A stretch of DNA of 64,000 nt, taken from the NCBI GenBank assembly GCA_009731375.1, contig BJOX01000337.1, positions 131,939 through 195,938 on the forward strand. The letters run 5' to 3'. The DNA comes from Paulinella micropora (taxonomy: Eukaryota > Cercozoa > Imbricatea > Euglyphida). This document shows positions 1 through 64,000 of this stretch, piece after piece. Below the pieces are notes generated by a model. The model did no database searches and was not told the DNA's origin. It worked only from the letters and a program-made list of their open reading frames with translations. The translations under genes were made by a program, and so were the position numbers. Position 1 is the stretch's first letter. Every line of letters starts with the position of its first letter.

Positions 1-78
<78 letters not shown>

Positions 79-357
79 TCTATCTATTCTATCTATTCTA
101 ATCTATTCTATCTATTCTATCTAGTCTATCTACTCTATCTATTCTATCTATTTTATCTATTCTATCTATTCTATCTATTCTGTCTATTCTGTCGATTCTA
201 TCCATTCTATTTATTATGTATTCTATTCTATCTATTCTATCTATTCTATCTATTCTATCTATTCTATCTATTCTAATCTATTCTATCTATTCTATCTATT
301 CTATGTATTCTATGTATTCTATCTATTCTATCTATTCTTTCCATTCTATCTATCTAG

Positions 358-438
<81 letters not shown>

Positions 439-499
439 ATCTCTCTATCTATCTATTCTATCTATTCTATCTATTCTATGTGTCGATTGTTTCTATCTA

Positions 500-580
<81 letters not shown>

Positions 581-649
581 CCTCTCTATCTCTCTATCTA
601 TCTATTCTATATATTCTTTGTGTCGATTGTTTCTATCTATTCTATCTAT

Positions 650-713
<64 letters not shown>

Positions 714-782
714 CCTCTCTATCTCTCTATCTATCTATTCTATATATTCTTTGTGTCGATTGTTTCTATCTATTCTATATAT

Positions 783-829
<47 letters not shown>

Positions 830-904
830 CTCTATCTCTCTATCTATCTATTCTATCTTTACTATGTTTCGATTGTTTCTATCTATTCTATCTATTCTAT
901 GTAT

Positions 905-947
<43 letters not shown>

Positions 948-1245
948 CTCTATCTCTCTATCTCTCTATCTATCTATTCTATCTATTCTATGTGTCGATT
1001 GTTTCTATCTATTCTATCTATTCTATCTATTCTATCTATTTTATCGATTCTATCTATTCTATCTATTCTATCGATTCTATCTATTCTCTCTATTCTCTCT
1101 ATTCTGTCTATTCTATCTATTCTATCTATTCTATATATTCTATCTATTCTATCTATTCTATCTATTCTATCTATTCTATCCATTCTATTTATTATGTATT
1201 CTATTCTATGTATTCTATCTATTCTGTCTATCTATCTATCTATCC

Positions 1246-1304
<59 letters not shown>

Positions 1305-1313
1305 CATCTATCC

Positions 1314-1347
<34 letters not shown>

Positions 1348-1601
1348 TCTATCTATTCTAATCTATTCTATCTAGTCTATCTACTCTATCTATCTATCTA
1401 TTTTATCTATTCTATCTATTCTATCTATTCTGTCTATTCTGTCGATTCTATCCATTCTATTTATTATGTATTCTATTCTATCTATTCTATCTATTCTATC
1501 TATTCTAATCTATTCTATCTATTCTATCTATTCTATGTATTCTATGTATTCTATGTATTCTATCTATTCTATCTATTCTTTCCATTCTATCTATTATGTA
1601 T

Positions 1602-1663
<62 letters not shown>

Positions 1664-1750
1664 ATAGATAGAAACAATCGACACATAGAATAGATAGAAT
1701 AGATAGATAGAGAGATAGAAAGAAAGATAGATAGATGAAATAGATAGATA
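1..1750. repeat. (TATC)n / TATCTATTC higher-order microsatellite block
   Basis: Pure (TATC)n runs alternate with 9-mer TATCTATTC arrays. Two marker segments recur: one containing TGTGTCGATTGTTTC (near 478, 618, 751, 866, 993) and one reading TCCATTCTATTTATTATG (near 201, 1180, 1450). Units of about 130 bp made of a (TATC)n run, a CCTCTCTATCTCTC stretch and the marker are duplicated in tandem. At about 1602-1745 the array flips to (GATA)n and carries an inverted marker. No coding evidence; open frames here come from (TATC)n having no stop on this strand. Confidence 0.9.
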
Positions 1751-1771
1751 GATAGATAGTATCTATCTATC

Positions 1772-2268
1772 TGGTATCGTTCTCTGTTCATCGATGTTTC
1801 CGCGCCTTGGGTTTTTCCCATCCCCAATCCAAATCCCTTTGCTTCAAGCTATCCTCCTGCGTAGCTCGTTGCTCTTTTGCGATTTATCGCTCCTGTGCAG
1901 TCAAAAATTGGACTAATCTTCCTCTAGTCCGTATTGGTGACTGCATTCCATCATAGCCGTCCAGTGTTGCATAGCCCGGGCTAGGTCCCTGCGGGGGTTT
2001 AGGCCTCATACAATGTCATCATTGTAGCTTGCGCAAGCTTACGGTGCTCAAAACACTTGGACTAACGGCTTCCTTTTCTTTCTCTTCTTCCTTATCCTCC
2101 CACTCTCCATTCCTAGATTGCCTTTTTCTTCAACGTCCTTCCTCCTCTTCTTTTTCCAGAACACAGTCTACCCGTGATTCCCATCCCGGACACATGCACA
2201 GTACACAAATTATTGTTTGATGTGAAACTGCGTTCCTTTGCAAGGACTACATTCCTTTGCGACATCTC

Positions 2269-2270
<2 letters not shown>
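1772..2270 (+). mobile_element. Dispersed repeat family A, longest copy (SINE/LINE-like)
   Basis: About 500 bp of complex sequence ending in GACATCTCAT followed at once by (CTAT)n. Shorter copies with the same 3' end but different 5' starts lie at 12484-12691, 48484-48575 and 57687-57909. A shared 3' end, variable 5' truncation and a simple-repeat tail are the hallmark of target-primed retroposition. No reverse transcriptase is visible, so a SINE or the 3' part of a LINE is inferred. Confidence 0.65.
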
Positions 2271-2305
<35 letters not shown>

Positions 2306-2392
2306 CCTACCTCTCTATCTCTCTATCTATCTATTCTATATATTCTTTGTGTCGATTGTTTCTATCTATTCTATATATTCTATCTATCTATG

Positions 2393-2433
<41 letters not shown>

Positions 2434-2787
2434 CTCTCTCTATCTCTCCTATCTATTCTATCTTTACTATGTTTCTACCTATTCTATCTATTCTATCTAT
2501 TCTATCTATTCTATCTATTCTATCTATTCTATCTATTCTATCGATTCTATCTATTCTATCTATTCTATCGATTCTATCTATTCTATCTATTCTATCGATT
2601 ATATCTATTCTATATATTCTCTCTATTCTATCTATTCTATCTATTCTATCTATTCTATATATTCTATCCATTCTATCCATTCTATTTATTATGTATTCTA
2701 TTCTATCTATTCTATCTATTCTATCTATTCTATCTATTCTGTCTATTCTATCCTATCGATTCTATCTATTCTATCTATTCTATATAT

Positions 2788-2830
<43 letters not shown>

Positions 2831-3509
2831 CTCAATCTCTCAATCTCTCTACCTATCTATTCTATCTATTCTATGTGTCGATTGTTTCTTTCTATTCTTT
2901 CTATTCTATCTATTCTATCTATTCTATCGATTCCATCTATTCTATCTATTCTATCTATTCTATCTATTCTATCTATTCTATCGATTCTATCTATTCTATA
3001 TATTCTGTCTATTCTGTCTATTCTATCTATTCTATCTATTCTGTCTATTCTATCTATGCTATCTATGCTATCGATTCTATCTATTCTATCTATTCTATCT
3101 ATTCTATCTATTCTATCCATTCTATTTATTATGTATTCTATTCTATCTATTCTATCTATTCTGTCTATTCTATCTATTCTATCTATTCTATCTATTCTAT
3201 CTATTCTGTCTATTCTGTCCATTCTATCTATTCTATCTATTCTATCTATTCTATCTATTCTATCTATTCTATCTGTTCTATCTATTCTATCTATTCTATC
3301 TATTCTATATATTCTATCTATTCTTTCTATTCTATCTATTCTATGTATTATGTATTCTAGATAGAATAGATAGAATAGATAGAAACGATAGAATAAATAG
3401 AATAGATAGAAAAGATAGAAAAGATAGAATAGATAGAAAATTCTATCCATTCTATTTATTATGTATTCTATTGTATCTATCTATCTATCTATCTATCTAT
3501 CCATCTATA

Positions 3510-3576
<67 letters not shown>

Positions 3577-3820
3577 TCTATCTGTTCTATCTATTCTATC
3601 TATTCTATATATTCTATCTATTCTATCTATTCTATCTATTCTATGTATTATGTATTCTAGATAGAATAGATAGAATAGATAGAAAAGATAGAATAAATAG
3701 AATAGATAGAAAAGATAGAATAGATAGAATAGATAGAATATTCTATCCATTCTATTTATTATGTATTCTATTCTATTGTATCTATCTATCTATCTATCTA
3801 TCCATCTATATATCTATCTT

Positions 3821-3897
<77 letters not shown>

Positions 3898-4187
3898 TCT
3901 ATCTATTCTATCTATTCTAATCTATTCTATCTAGTCTATCTAGTCTATCTACTCTATCTATTCTATCTATTCTATCTATTCTATCTATTCTGTCTATTCT
4001 GTCGATTCTATCCATTCTATTTATTATGTATTCTATTCTATCTATTCTATCTATTCTATCTATTCTATCTATTCTATTTATTCTAATCTATTCTAATCTA
4101 TTCTAATCTATTCTATCTATTCTATCTATTCTATGTATTCTATCTATTCTATCTATTCTATCTATTCTATCCATTCTATCTATTATG

Positions 4188-4232
<45 letters not shown>

Positions 4233-4295
4233 CTCTATCTCTCTATCTATCTATTCTATCTATTCTATGTGTCGATTGTTTCTATCTATTCTATA

Positions 4296-4365
<70 letters not shown>

Positions 4366-4434
4366 CCTCTCTATCTCTCTATCTATCTATTCTATATATT
4401 CTTTGTGTCGATTGTTTCTATCTATTCTATCTAT

Positions 4435-4485
<51 letters not shown>

Positions 4486-4739
4486 CTCTATCTCTCTATC
4501 TATCTATTCTATCTTTACTATGTGTCGATTGTTTCTATCTATTCTATCTATTCTATCTATTCTATCTATTTTATCTATTCTATCTATTCTATCTATTCTA
4601 TCGATTCTATCTATTCTCTCTATTCTCTCTATTCTGTCTATTCTATCTATTCTATCTATTCTATCTATTCTATCCATTCTATTTATTATGTATTCTATTC
4701 TATCTATTCTATCTATTCTGTCTATCTATCTATCTATCC

Positions 4740-4775
<36 letters not shown>

Positions 4776-4847
4776 CTCTCTCTCTATCTCTCTATCTATC
4801 TATTCTATCTTTACTATGTTTCGATTGTTTCTATCCATTCTATCTAT

Positions 4848-4914
<67 letters not shown>

Positions 4915-5116
4915 CTCTATCTCTCTACCTATCTATTCTATCTATTCTATGTGTCGATTGTTTGTATCTATTCTATCTATTCTATCTATTCTATCTATTC
5001 TATCTATTTTATCGATGCTATCTATTCTATCTATTCTGTCTATTCTATCTATTCTATTTATTTTGTCTATTTTATCTATTCTATCTATTCTATCTATCTA
5101 TCTATCATCTATATAT

Positions 5117-5152
<36 letters not shown>

Positions 5153-5345
5153 TCTATCTATTCTATCTATTCTATCTATTCTATGTATTCTATGTATTCT
5201 ATCTATTCTATCTATTCTATCCATTCTATCTATTATGTATTCTAGATAGAATAGATAAAATAGATAGAAAAGATAGAAAAGATAGAATAGATAGAATAGA
5301 TAGAATATTCTATCCATTCTATTTATTATGTATTCTACTCTATTG
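2271..5345. repeat. Higher-order (TATC)n / TATCTATTC block, continued
   Basis: Same two marker segments as 1-1750: TGTGTCGATTGTTTC near 2348, 2874, 4267, 4404, 4519 and 4948, and the TTTATTATGTATTC marker near 2686, 3125, 3457, 3753, 4020, 4683 and 5318. Short inverted stretches of GATAGAATAGATAGAAA at about 3358-3440, 3658-3740 and 5243-5310 make local palindromes with the flanking TATTCTATC arrays. No gene is visible. Confidence 0.9.
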
Positions 5346-6375
<1,030 letters not shown>

Positions 6376-6405
6376 TCAAAAGAGCTTAACCCACGTAACT
6401 TGGTG

Positions 6406-6449
<44 letters not shown>

Positions 6450-6573
6450 GAGACGTGACATGGTATGACATGACATTACCAGTAACACTGCTAGTAGTTA
6501 GTAGTTGGTTAGTAGTCATTAGTTAGTAGAGTAGTAGAGTAGTAGTAGTACTAGTAGTAGTAGTAGGTAGTAG

Positions 6574-6631
<58 letters not shown>

Positions 6632-7372
6632 CAGTAATTTACGTTAAATTACATCAAATTACATTAAATTACATTACCTTGGATTATATAACATGACATA
6701 ACATGACATGCCATGACATTTCATTCCATTCCATTAGATTACATTAGATTACATTAGATTTTTTAGATTCCATTAGATTCCATTTGATACCATTAGATTG
6801 CATTTCATTCCATTCGATTGCCTTGCAATTGCAAAACATTACATGACATTCTTACTGTGGATATTCAAATGGCAAACTATCCAATTTTGATCTCATCGTT
6901 CTCCATCAAATCGAAGTGATACGACAAATCTGAAGCCAGCATTGGAAAGCTTACGACAAGAGCTTTCCAATGGTGTGCGCTGCATTTCCGTATCTCAAAT
7001 ATTGCATGAGAAAGATGAGGTCAAAGTTTGAATGTTTTGCAACTTGAATGTTCACAATAATACACTTTCACTGCATGACATTTACTTTCCATGAGAAGTT
7101 CCTATTTCTTAAGTATAGCGAACAATGACTTCAAGCGCTTCGATCTCAGTCAATGTTTGGGTCTACAACCTGTGTTATGGCTCATTGGAAAGCTCTTGAT
7201 GAGAGCTTTCAAATGAGCCACTACACGCCCTCCAGATCAGAACCGACTGATATCAAAGAGTTTGAAATCATTGCTCATTGTGGTTAAGGACAACGAACTT
7301 CTCATATTGCACTTCATTTACATGACAAAACATTCTACTTTCATTACATGGCATGACATTTCACTTCCTTAC

Positions 7373-7414
<42 letters not shown>

Positions 7415-7415
7415 A

Positions 7416-7457
<42 letters not shown>

Positions 7458-7594
7458 CCTACCTACCTACCTACCTACCTATCTACCTACCTACCTGCCT
7501 GCCTACTTGCCTACTTATGTTGGTTTACCCACTTACCTGATAGACTTAAAGATAGATAGATAGATAGATAGACTCATAGATAGATTGTACACAG
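6376..7594. other. Noncoding stretch with small repeats, no gene recognised
   Basis: Holds an (AT)n run at about 6410-6446, an AGT/TAG trinucleotide array at about 6530-6635, a run of ATTACATTAGATT-like degenerate repeats (6640-6850), then about 400 bp of complex AT-rich sequence without convincing coding frames, then (TATC)n/(TACC)n at 7372-7540. It may be intron upstream of the first recognised ATPase exon or lie outside the gene. Confidence 0.6.
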
Positions 7595-59899
<52,305 letters not shown>

Positions 59900-61042
59900 A
59901 CACTCCGGTCGCGAGCTCAAAAAAACTCTTTTTTTTTTTTTTGGTGTTTTGAGCTGAAATGTATGTTTAAAATTGATTCGTTTGAAGGCAGTTGGGACCG
60001 GCTGGTGGAGTACAGTAGCTCGCCGGATTGAGGGGGATCTGGAAAAGGATGCAGCAATAATTTCACGTCTGGGATCGGCGTTATCTGAAATTTTGCCTTG
60101 TTTGAAATGTGGCTAGTAAGGTAAAAAAATCAAGTTTACGATGCAAAGGCGATGTCCTGGTGGGGTTCCCACGCAGAGAAGGAAGCAGAAGCCGCTTAAC
60201 GTGATTGATACACTTGTGGAGATTGACGCTGTGCTAATTGGCCGGTCAGAAAACCCTCTGATGCCTTAGATTTTTGTCGTGAATGAATTGACGCCTATTA
60301 AAAAATCAGCGGAGTATAGGACATCATGCCTGATATTGATTCGGGTGCCGATGGGCTTCCTGCTTGATGAGAGCAAGCCCGGCCGCCTAAGCAGGTTAGC
60401 GTCATTGACACGTGAAAGTTCAGGATATCAGAGTGAGCACCTTAACGACCGGCCAAAACCTTTACCGTTGAAAAGTCACTCTTTTTGACCGGTTCATCAG
60501 ATTCTCCTCTGCACGACGTTCTGACTTCACTAACTAGTTTTCGATTCCGTTCAGAAATAATTTCAATTGAAACAATCAAGTCAAAGATGAGACTTTTTAG
60601 AAAAGACTTTTTCCTCCATATATTGCCTTTTCCCCAGTTTTCCCGTGAACACGCATGTGCTGTAAATTTGTGGACAAGGACGAGACCGGAAGAACGCAAT
60701 GTTTGACTGTCAATTTTGCTGTTTTCGCCTAGACTTCTCAAATCAATTTGGGATTTTCAAGTCTACAAACCCGACACTACCCTTTTACGACTGTTAACTT
60801 GAAACAAAAAGACATTATCCGTTTGAAAACTGGAGACCGCACAATCTACGTTCTGCGCTTGATCGTACGTTGCACCCTTCCTCATCCTCTGGCGGTACCG
60901 GTGTCTTCGCATCTCCGTCGCATGGTTTCTTTTTGTCAGACATGAAGAGGTTGACTGTGCGGCCGTAGAGGTGAGCTTGGGAAGTTGAAAGAAGATCATA
61001 AGAGCCTGTCAATTGTGTACTGACTCGATTTCTGAAAATTTA
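59900..61042. other. About 1.1 kb of complex sequence, no gene recognised
   Basis: Microsatellite stops abruptly here. A poly-T run lies at 59931-59941. A + strand frame near 60279-60487 (NELTPIKKSAEYRTSC...) has no recognised family. This may be the 3' flank of the ATPase gene and the border of the element that follows. Confidence 0.5.
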
Positions 61043-61714
61043 CTCGATCTTCGAGGTTGGGTACGAAGTCACGCCGGCCAAAGTCTCCGGACGAAAGTCG
61101 TAGCTGATGGTGGCTAGTTGACGATCGCCCACTTGAAGTGGCGTGTCGAAAAGATGGAACTCTGTCTTGCAGACAATCTGTCTTGCCTTAGGCTTCAGAG
61201 GGATGTAGTCAGTTGGCTTGATTCTCTGGGCCTCGTCGATGGACAAATTGATCTGTGCGGCCACTTCGTTGGCGAAAAGTAGATCCACGCGGTCGGGCAG
61301 GTGGGTTTACACATAGATGGTAATTGCATGGAGCGGCGACGTTGGATTGGCAGAGATAAAGAGTTCAATGCCATCAGTGAGTACTGCGTCGATGCCGACA
61401 GATGAGCGTGCTTCCATAGGGGGCAAGTTCCGAATGGTGAAGCCGTGCTGCATAACCCATGATAGGCGGGCGACGCCTTTACAGTTGCAGGCTGAATCCA
61501 AGGTACACGTGGTCTTACCAATAAACGGGTGGTTGAGAGGGTGTTTAGCGACCCAAACACATCCAGTTCGCGGGGGCGTTGGCACCAACGGAGAGGAGCT
61601 CGGGACCGGGTAGTAATGTGAAAAGCGCGCGGAGTGTTGCGAGCAGCGGCCGCTGGTGGCTTCCAGTCGAGGTGTTTCTTTTCGTCTTGACAACGCTGTT
61701 GACGAAGCTTGCAT
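61043..61714 (-). pseudogene. Retroelement protease-like region, one internal stop
   Basis: A minus-strand frame with one in-frame TAA (about 61303-61305). It carries CTLDSACNCKGVARL, which resembles the D-S/T-G active site of retroelement aspartic proteases with Ala for Gly, then GIDAVLTDGIEL and, after the stop, DRVDLLFANEVAAQ. The match is to shape and spacing, not to a named family. Break: the single stop. Confidence 0.45.
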
Positions 61715-61974
61715 TCCTCGAACGAATGTCTGGGTAGTTGGTCCTTCTTCAAAAAGTTGTTGTGCTCCTTGCAGTAGGCGCAGGAAATACCCGTAAATGG
61801 CTTACGTTTGGTCTGATTCGTCGGTCTACCCGGTGGTTCAGTCTTAGTTGTGGACATAGACGTCTTCTTCGAAGGGATCACCACAGCGTTGGCTCCCGTG
61901 AGGTGCTGTCGCTTTTTCTTGTTCGGGTGTTCCTTCGTAACCGGATGGGTTGTCTTTGTCTTCACCACATACAT
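61715..61974 (-). pseudogene. Zinc-knuckle-like region (gag C-terminus)
   Basis: Minus-strand frame with basic, Lys/Pro/Thr-rich sequence and CAYCKEHNNFLKKDQ then RHSFEECKL: C-x2-C-x(n)-H-x4-C, an expanded zinc knuckle as in gag of LTR elements of some fungi and protists. It lies just upstream of the protease-like part, in the order gag to protease, but in a different frame. Confidence 0.45.
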
Positions 61975-62418
61975 AATTGTAGCCGCTTGTCAGGGCGAGT
62001 CGATGTCTGCGAGGGAGCAGTCTGGGCCATAGCCATGGCGTCGGCCTTGCGCTTTTGTCGAGAAGGGCGGTTGGGGTTGGCATTCTCCGTGGCTGTCTTT
62101 GCTTGCCGAGGCAATTGAAGACTCCGACGGTCAGTACGGGTGGATGGTTGTCCTTGGCGAGTAAAGTTCGGGGGATCCCGCTTGCGCGTAGATGGATCGT
62201 TGGTGTCAGTCCGGGGGATCCCGCTTGCGCGTAGATGGATCGTTGGGGTTAAGGGTCCTGGCCCAAGGGAGGAGGTCATCCAGGTTGCGCGGCCAGCCGG
62301 CGCCGTAGGTAAGCATGACTTGGTCTGCTTGCTGATTCCATCGGTCACGTTCCATCGGGGTTAGCATGCGGCCCAAGTCCTCAATCTGGTTCCCGTCGCA
62401 GATGATCACGCCGGTCAC
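61975..62418 (-). pseudogene. Gag-like linker with a tandem duplication
   Basis: Minus-strand frames rich in Arg, Thr and Pro. GGGGGATCCCGCTTGCGCGT occurs twice 44 bases apart (about 62169 and 62213), and the repeat length shifts the frame. One frame reads FLAYVNRCVGITYYEAARV further upstream (to about 62500) and DRWNQQADQVMLTYG, which look coding. Confidence 0.4.
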
Positions 62419-62843
62419 GCGTGCAGCCTCGTAGTATGTGATACCGACACATCGGTTGACGTACGCCAGGAATTGCTCCTTCTTGAACGTCGTAGGTTGA
62501 GAGCTTGGAGGGCTGACTTCCGTGTGTCGTGTTTATCCAGACGGCCGTGAATAAGGTCGCGGATGAACTGCAACCAAATGAGAGACAGCGAACACCATAC
62601 CTGCTGGATGGGGTCGGTGACGCGGACGAAGCGGGCCCAACAGGCGTCCATGATGGCAACTGTAGCTTTGTCTCCCCACGCGCAAAAATTGCTGATGGCG
62701 TGCATGATGTCCAGTTGGATCGGCGTGTTGGCGACGTGGTCGTTGACTAGTACTGCTAATTCGAGCGCCGGTATTGCTGTCGGAGTGGACAGGATGAATA
62801 TGACGCGGCGTGCGGGCGCGAATCCATCAGGACGTAGCAACAT
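62415..62843 (-). CDS. Gag-like or hypothetical protein frame, minus strand
   Basis: Reads PTAIPALELAVLVNDHVANT, LDIMHAISNFCAWGDKATVA and DACWARFVRVTDPIQQVW, a helix-rich stretch of normal composition. No named domain is recognised. It loses frame near 62500, where another frame takes over. Confidence 0.45.
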   Translation of the reverse strand: MLLRPDGFAPARRVIFILSTPTAIPALELAVLVNDHVANTPIQLDIMHAISNFCAWGDKATVAIMDACWARFVRVTDPIQQVWCSLSLIWLQFIRDLIHGRLDKHDTRKSALQALNLRRSRRSNSWRTSTDVSVSHTTRLHA

Positions 62844-62954
62844 ATACGTGTGGTAGCCCGAGTTGGCGCCGCCGGAAGCACTGGAGCGAAGGAGGCGACG
62901 ACGTGGTGGCGAAGACTGTGATGATGCTCCATCGCCGGAGAAGCTTGCAGAACG

Positions 62955-63221
62955 TTAACGGGGCGGTGGTGAACCGTCGGGCTGGGGCTGTTGAACGGGA
63001 GCGTTAACTTGGTCCGACTCTTTGCCGTCCTCGTCGCTGTCTTCCTTTTCTGCATTCTCTTCCTCTCGTTCTCGTTCTCGTTCTGCTTCCTCTTCCTCTT
63101 CAAGTTCGGTGGCTTGGCGTTTTGCTTCCGCTGCCGCTCTTGTTGCTGCCTCTTCATCAGTCTTGGTTTCCGTCGCAACAGGCATAGCTGTAGGTGCGGA
63201 ACCTTCCGGGATGGGTGCCAA
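62955..63221 (-). CDS. Acidic coiled-coil-like frame, minus strand
   Basis: Reads TDEEAATRAAAEAKRQATE, then [16 protein letters not shown] and DSDEDGKESDQVNAPVQQ, highly charged and likely helical. It continues the region upstream after a frame change near 63160-63220. Confidence 0.45.
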   Translation of the reverse strand: MAPIPEGSAPTAMPVATETKTDEEAATRAAAEAKRQATELEEEEEAEREREREEENAEKEDSDEDGKESDQVNAPVQQPQPDGSPPPR

Positions 63222-63792
63222 CGTGCTGGTACCTGAGCTGGATCTGACGAAGTGTCAGTGCACCTGCAGATGCTGGGACTGTGAAGGGTCGAATGGACTG
63301 ACGAAGTGTCGGTGCACCTGCAAATGCTGGGACTGAAGACAGTATCGGAGTTGACGGAGTCAGTGTAGCTGTTTCGGGAGCCGAAGACGTCGAAGGGTGA
63401 CTTGAGCGGGTCGTTCTCGCAGAAGAGTTTCCAGCGGGCCGCAAAGTGGTTTGACCAGTCTGGTTCGATGGGGGAACGGATGTGGCAACAACGGCTGTAC
63501 CAAAAGGAGCATTGACCAGTAATGATCCCACCAATCCAGCAGTTGAAGCAGTAACTGGGTAGTAGTTGTGGAAAACTTCTACAGGGATGACGTTGCCAAT
63601 TCGGTTCCAGAGCCTTTTTGCAACTGCCAACGATCCAGTAGGTCCCAGGTACTGGGGGTATACTTCATCGTCTGTCCAATCGGGATTACGAAGAAGGTCT
63701 AAGCTAGCTTGAGGGGCAATGGGGACCTGAAGTAGCGATGTAGCTTTGTTCTTGGTGACTCTTTCGTAAAATGTCTCGTTCATCACCCTCAT
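63157..63792 (-). CDS. Hypothetical protein frame, minus strand (gag N-terminal part?)
   Basis: Starts MRVMNETFYERVTKN and carries LLRNPDWTDDEVYPQYL, PTGSLAVAKRLWNRIGN, then a Ser/Thr-rich linker with a tandem 50-base duplication (about 63243-63335, VPAFAGAPTLRQ and VPASAGALTLRQ). I do not recognise the N-terminal domain. Its collinearity with the downstream gag-like pieces suggests one polyprotein. Confidence 0.45.
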   Translation of the reverse strand: MRVMNETFYERVTKNKATSLLQVPIAPQASLDLLRNPDWTDDEVYPQYLGPTGSLAVAKRLWNRIGNVIPVEVFHNYYPVTASTAGLVGSLLVNAPFGTAVVATSVPPSNQTGQTTLRPAGNSSARTTRSSHPSTSSAPETATLTPSTPILSSVPAFAGAPTLRQSIRPFTVPASAGALTLRQIQLRYQHVGTHPGRFRTYSYACCDGNQD

Positions 63793-63817
63793 AACTGGTC
63801 AATACATCATAAATAAA

Positions 63818-64000
63818 TTAGAAAGTTTGAGTGCGGGAGAGGTTGGCATGAAGTCGAGTAGTCTTCCCAGCCTTGACTTCCTCCTGAAATTTCTTATCGG
63901 TGCGTAGAGTATCCGGACGAGAACCCAGGATGTGGTAAGGGTCCAAGCAGCGTCGCTTGTGTTCATTGTGCTTCGCAACTGGGTCGTCGTATCGCGACTG
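63818..64000 (-). CDS. Hypothetical frame running off the window, minus strand
   Basis: 60 codons open from the window end to TAA at 63818-63820: SRYDDPVAKHNEHKRRC, LDPYHILGSRPDTLR, KKFQEEVKAGKTTRL. CTTTCTAATTTATTTATGAT followed by TTGACCAG looks like a branch site and acceptor, so an intron into the next frame at 63792 is possible. Confidence 0.4.
   Translation of the reverse strand, partial: QSRYDDPVAKHNEHKRRCLDPYHILGSRPDTLRTDKKFQEEVKAGKTTRLHANLSRTQTF

Noticed and set aside
60279-60488. Protein gene from the short + strand frame
   Set aside because: Short, no recognised domain and no support from neighbours; kept as unassigned sequence.

Overview
The window is eukaryotic nuclear DNA. It holds many very short exons (30-167 nt) joined by GT-AG introns in all three phases, no bacterial signals, and an extreme load of simple-sequence repeats: (TATC)n, (TACC)n, (TATG)n, (AT)n, (GT)n, (CT)n, (AAT)n and (CCTAT)n. 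Runs of N, often next to homopolymers, mark assembly breaks, the larger being 13717-14140, 17146-17206, 19766-19878, 31468-31656, 44083-44304, 45269-45362, 46393-46597, 47660-47947 and 51132-51624. The species cannot be named from the sequence; an intron-rich protist, alga or early-branching fungus-like lineage would fit.

Layout. 1-6375 is a higher-order microsatellite block with one dispersed-repeat copy near 1772-2270. 6376-7594 is noncoding. 7595 to about 59.9 kb is one + strand gene for a P-type (type II, SERCA-like) Ca2+-ATPase. About 30 exons were recognised by joining splice sites so that reading phase is kept. They run from the loop before M3, through the PEGLP helix (M4), the DKTGTLT phosphorylation site, the nucleotide-binding domain, [15 protein letters not shown]5 and M6, to M8-M10 and a C-terminal tail. 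The N-terminus (M1, M2, TGES actuator domain) is not in the window. The M7 exon was not found and may lie in a gap. Residues matching both SERCA Ca2+ sites appear conserved. 59.9-61.0 kb has no recognised gene. 61.0-64.0 kb carries minus-strand broken frames with a zinc-knuckle-like motif and a protease-like segment, probably a decayed retroelement gag-pro region.

The striking point is how the ATPase introns are built. Most are nearly pure microsatellite starting at the donor (g|GTATCTATC...) and ending at the acceptor (...CTAT-TAG|). Inside them, just before or after an exon, lie iterated partial copies of the edge of that exon with its splice site: six copies of the PEGLP exon start, nine of the RPEDKITIV exon end, eight of the QQIDEYSD exon start, about nine of the ALKQANIG exon end, six of the DRILLMES exon start, five of the VDECTKTVYRW exon end and others, more than 60 in all. 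Copies before an exon usually carry its first bases and an acceptor; copies after it carry its last bases and a donor. Some are inverted, some old and diverged. I call this exon-edge iteration and consider it the main candidate for an undescribed genome process.

Dispersed families also occur: two 5'-truncated SINE/LINE-like families (A, B) that both end in ATCTCAT followed by a (CTAT)n tail; a family C ending in the same kind of tail; GC-rich foldback elements (D); a 148-bp palindrome; a CGGCCA-type element (G) that sits directly upstream of three splice acceptors; and a 2.3-kb block of roughly 150-bp modules at 45.4-47.6 kb. Long Tyr-Leu-Ser-Ile or Tyr-Val-Cys-Met reading frames throughout are microsatellite artefacts.
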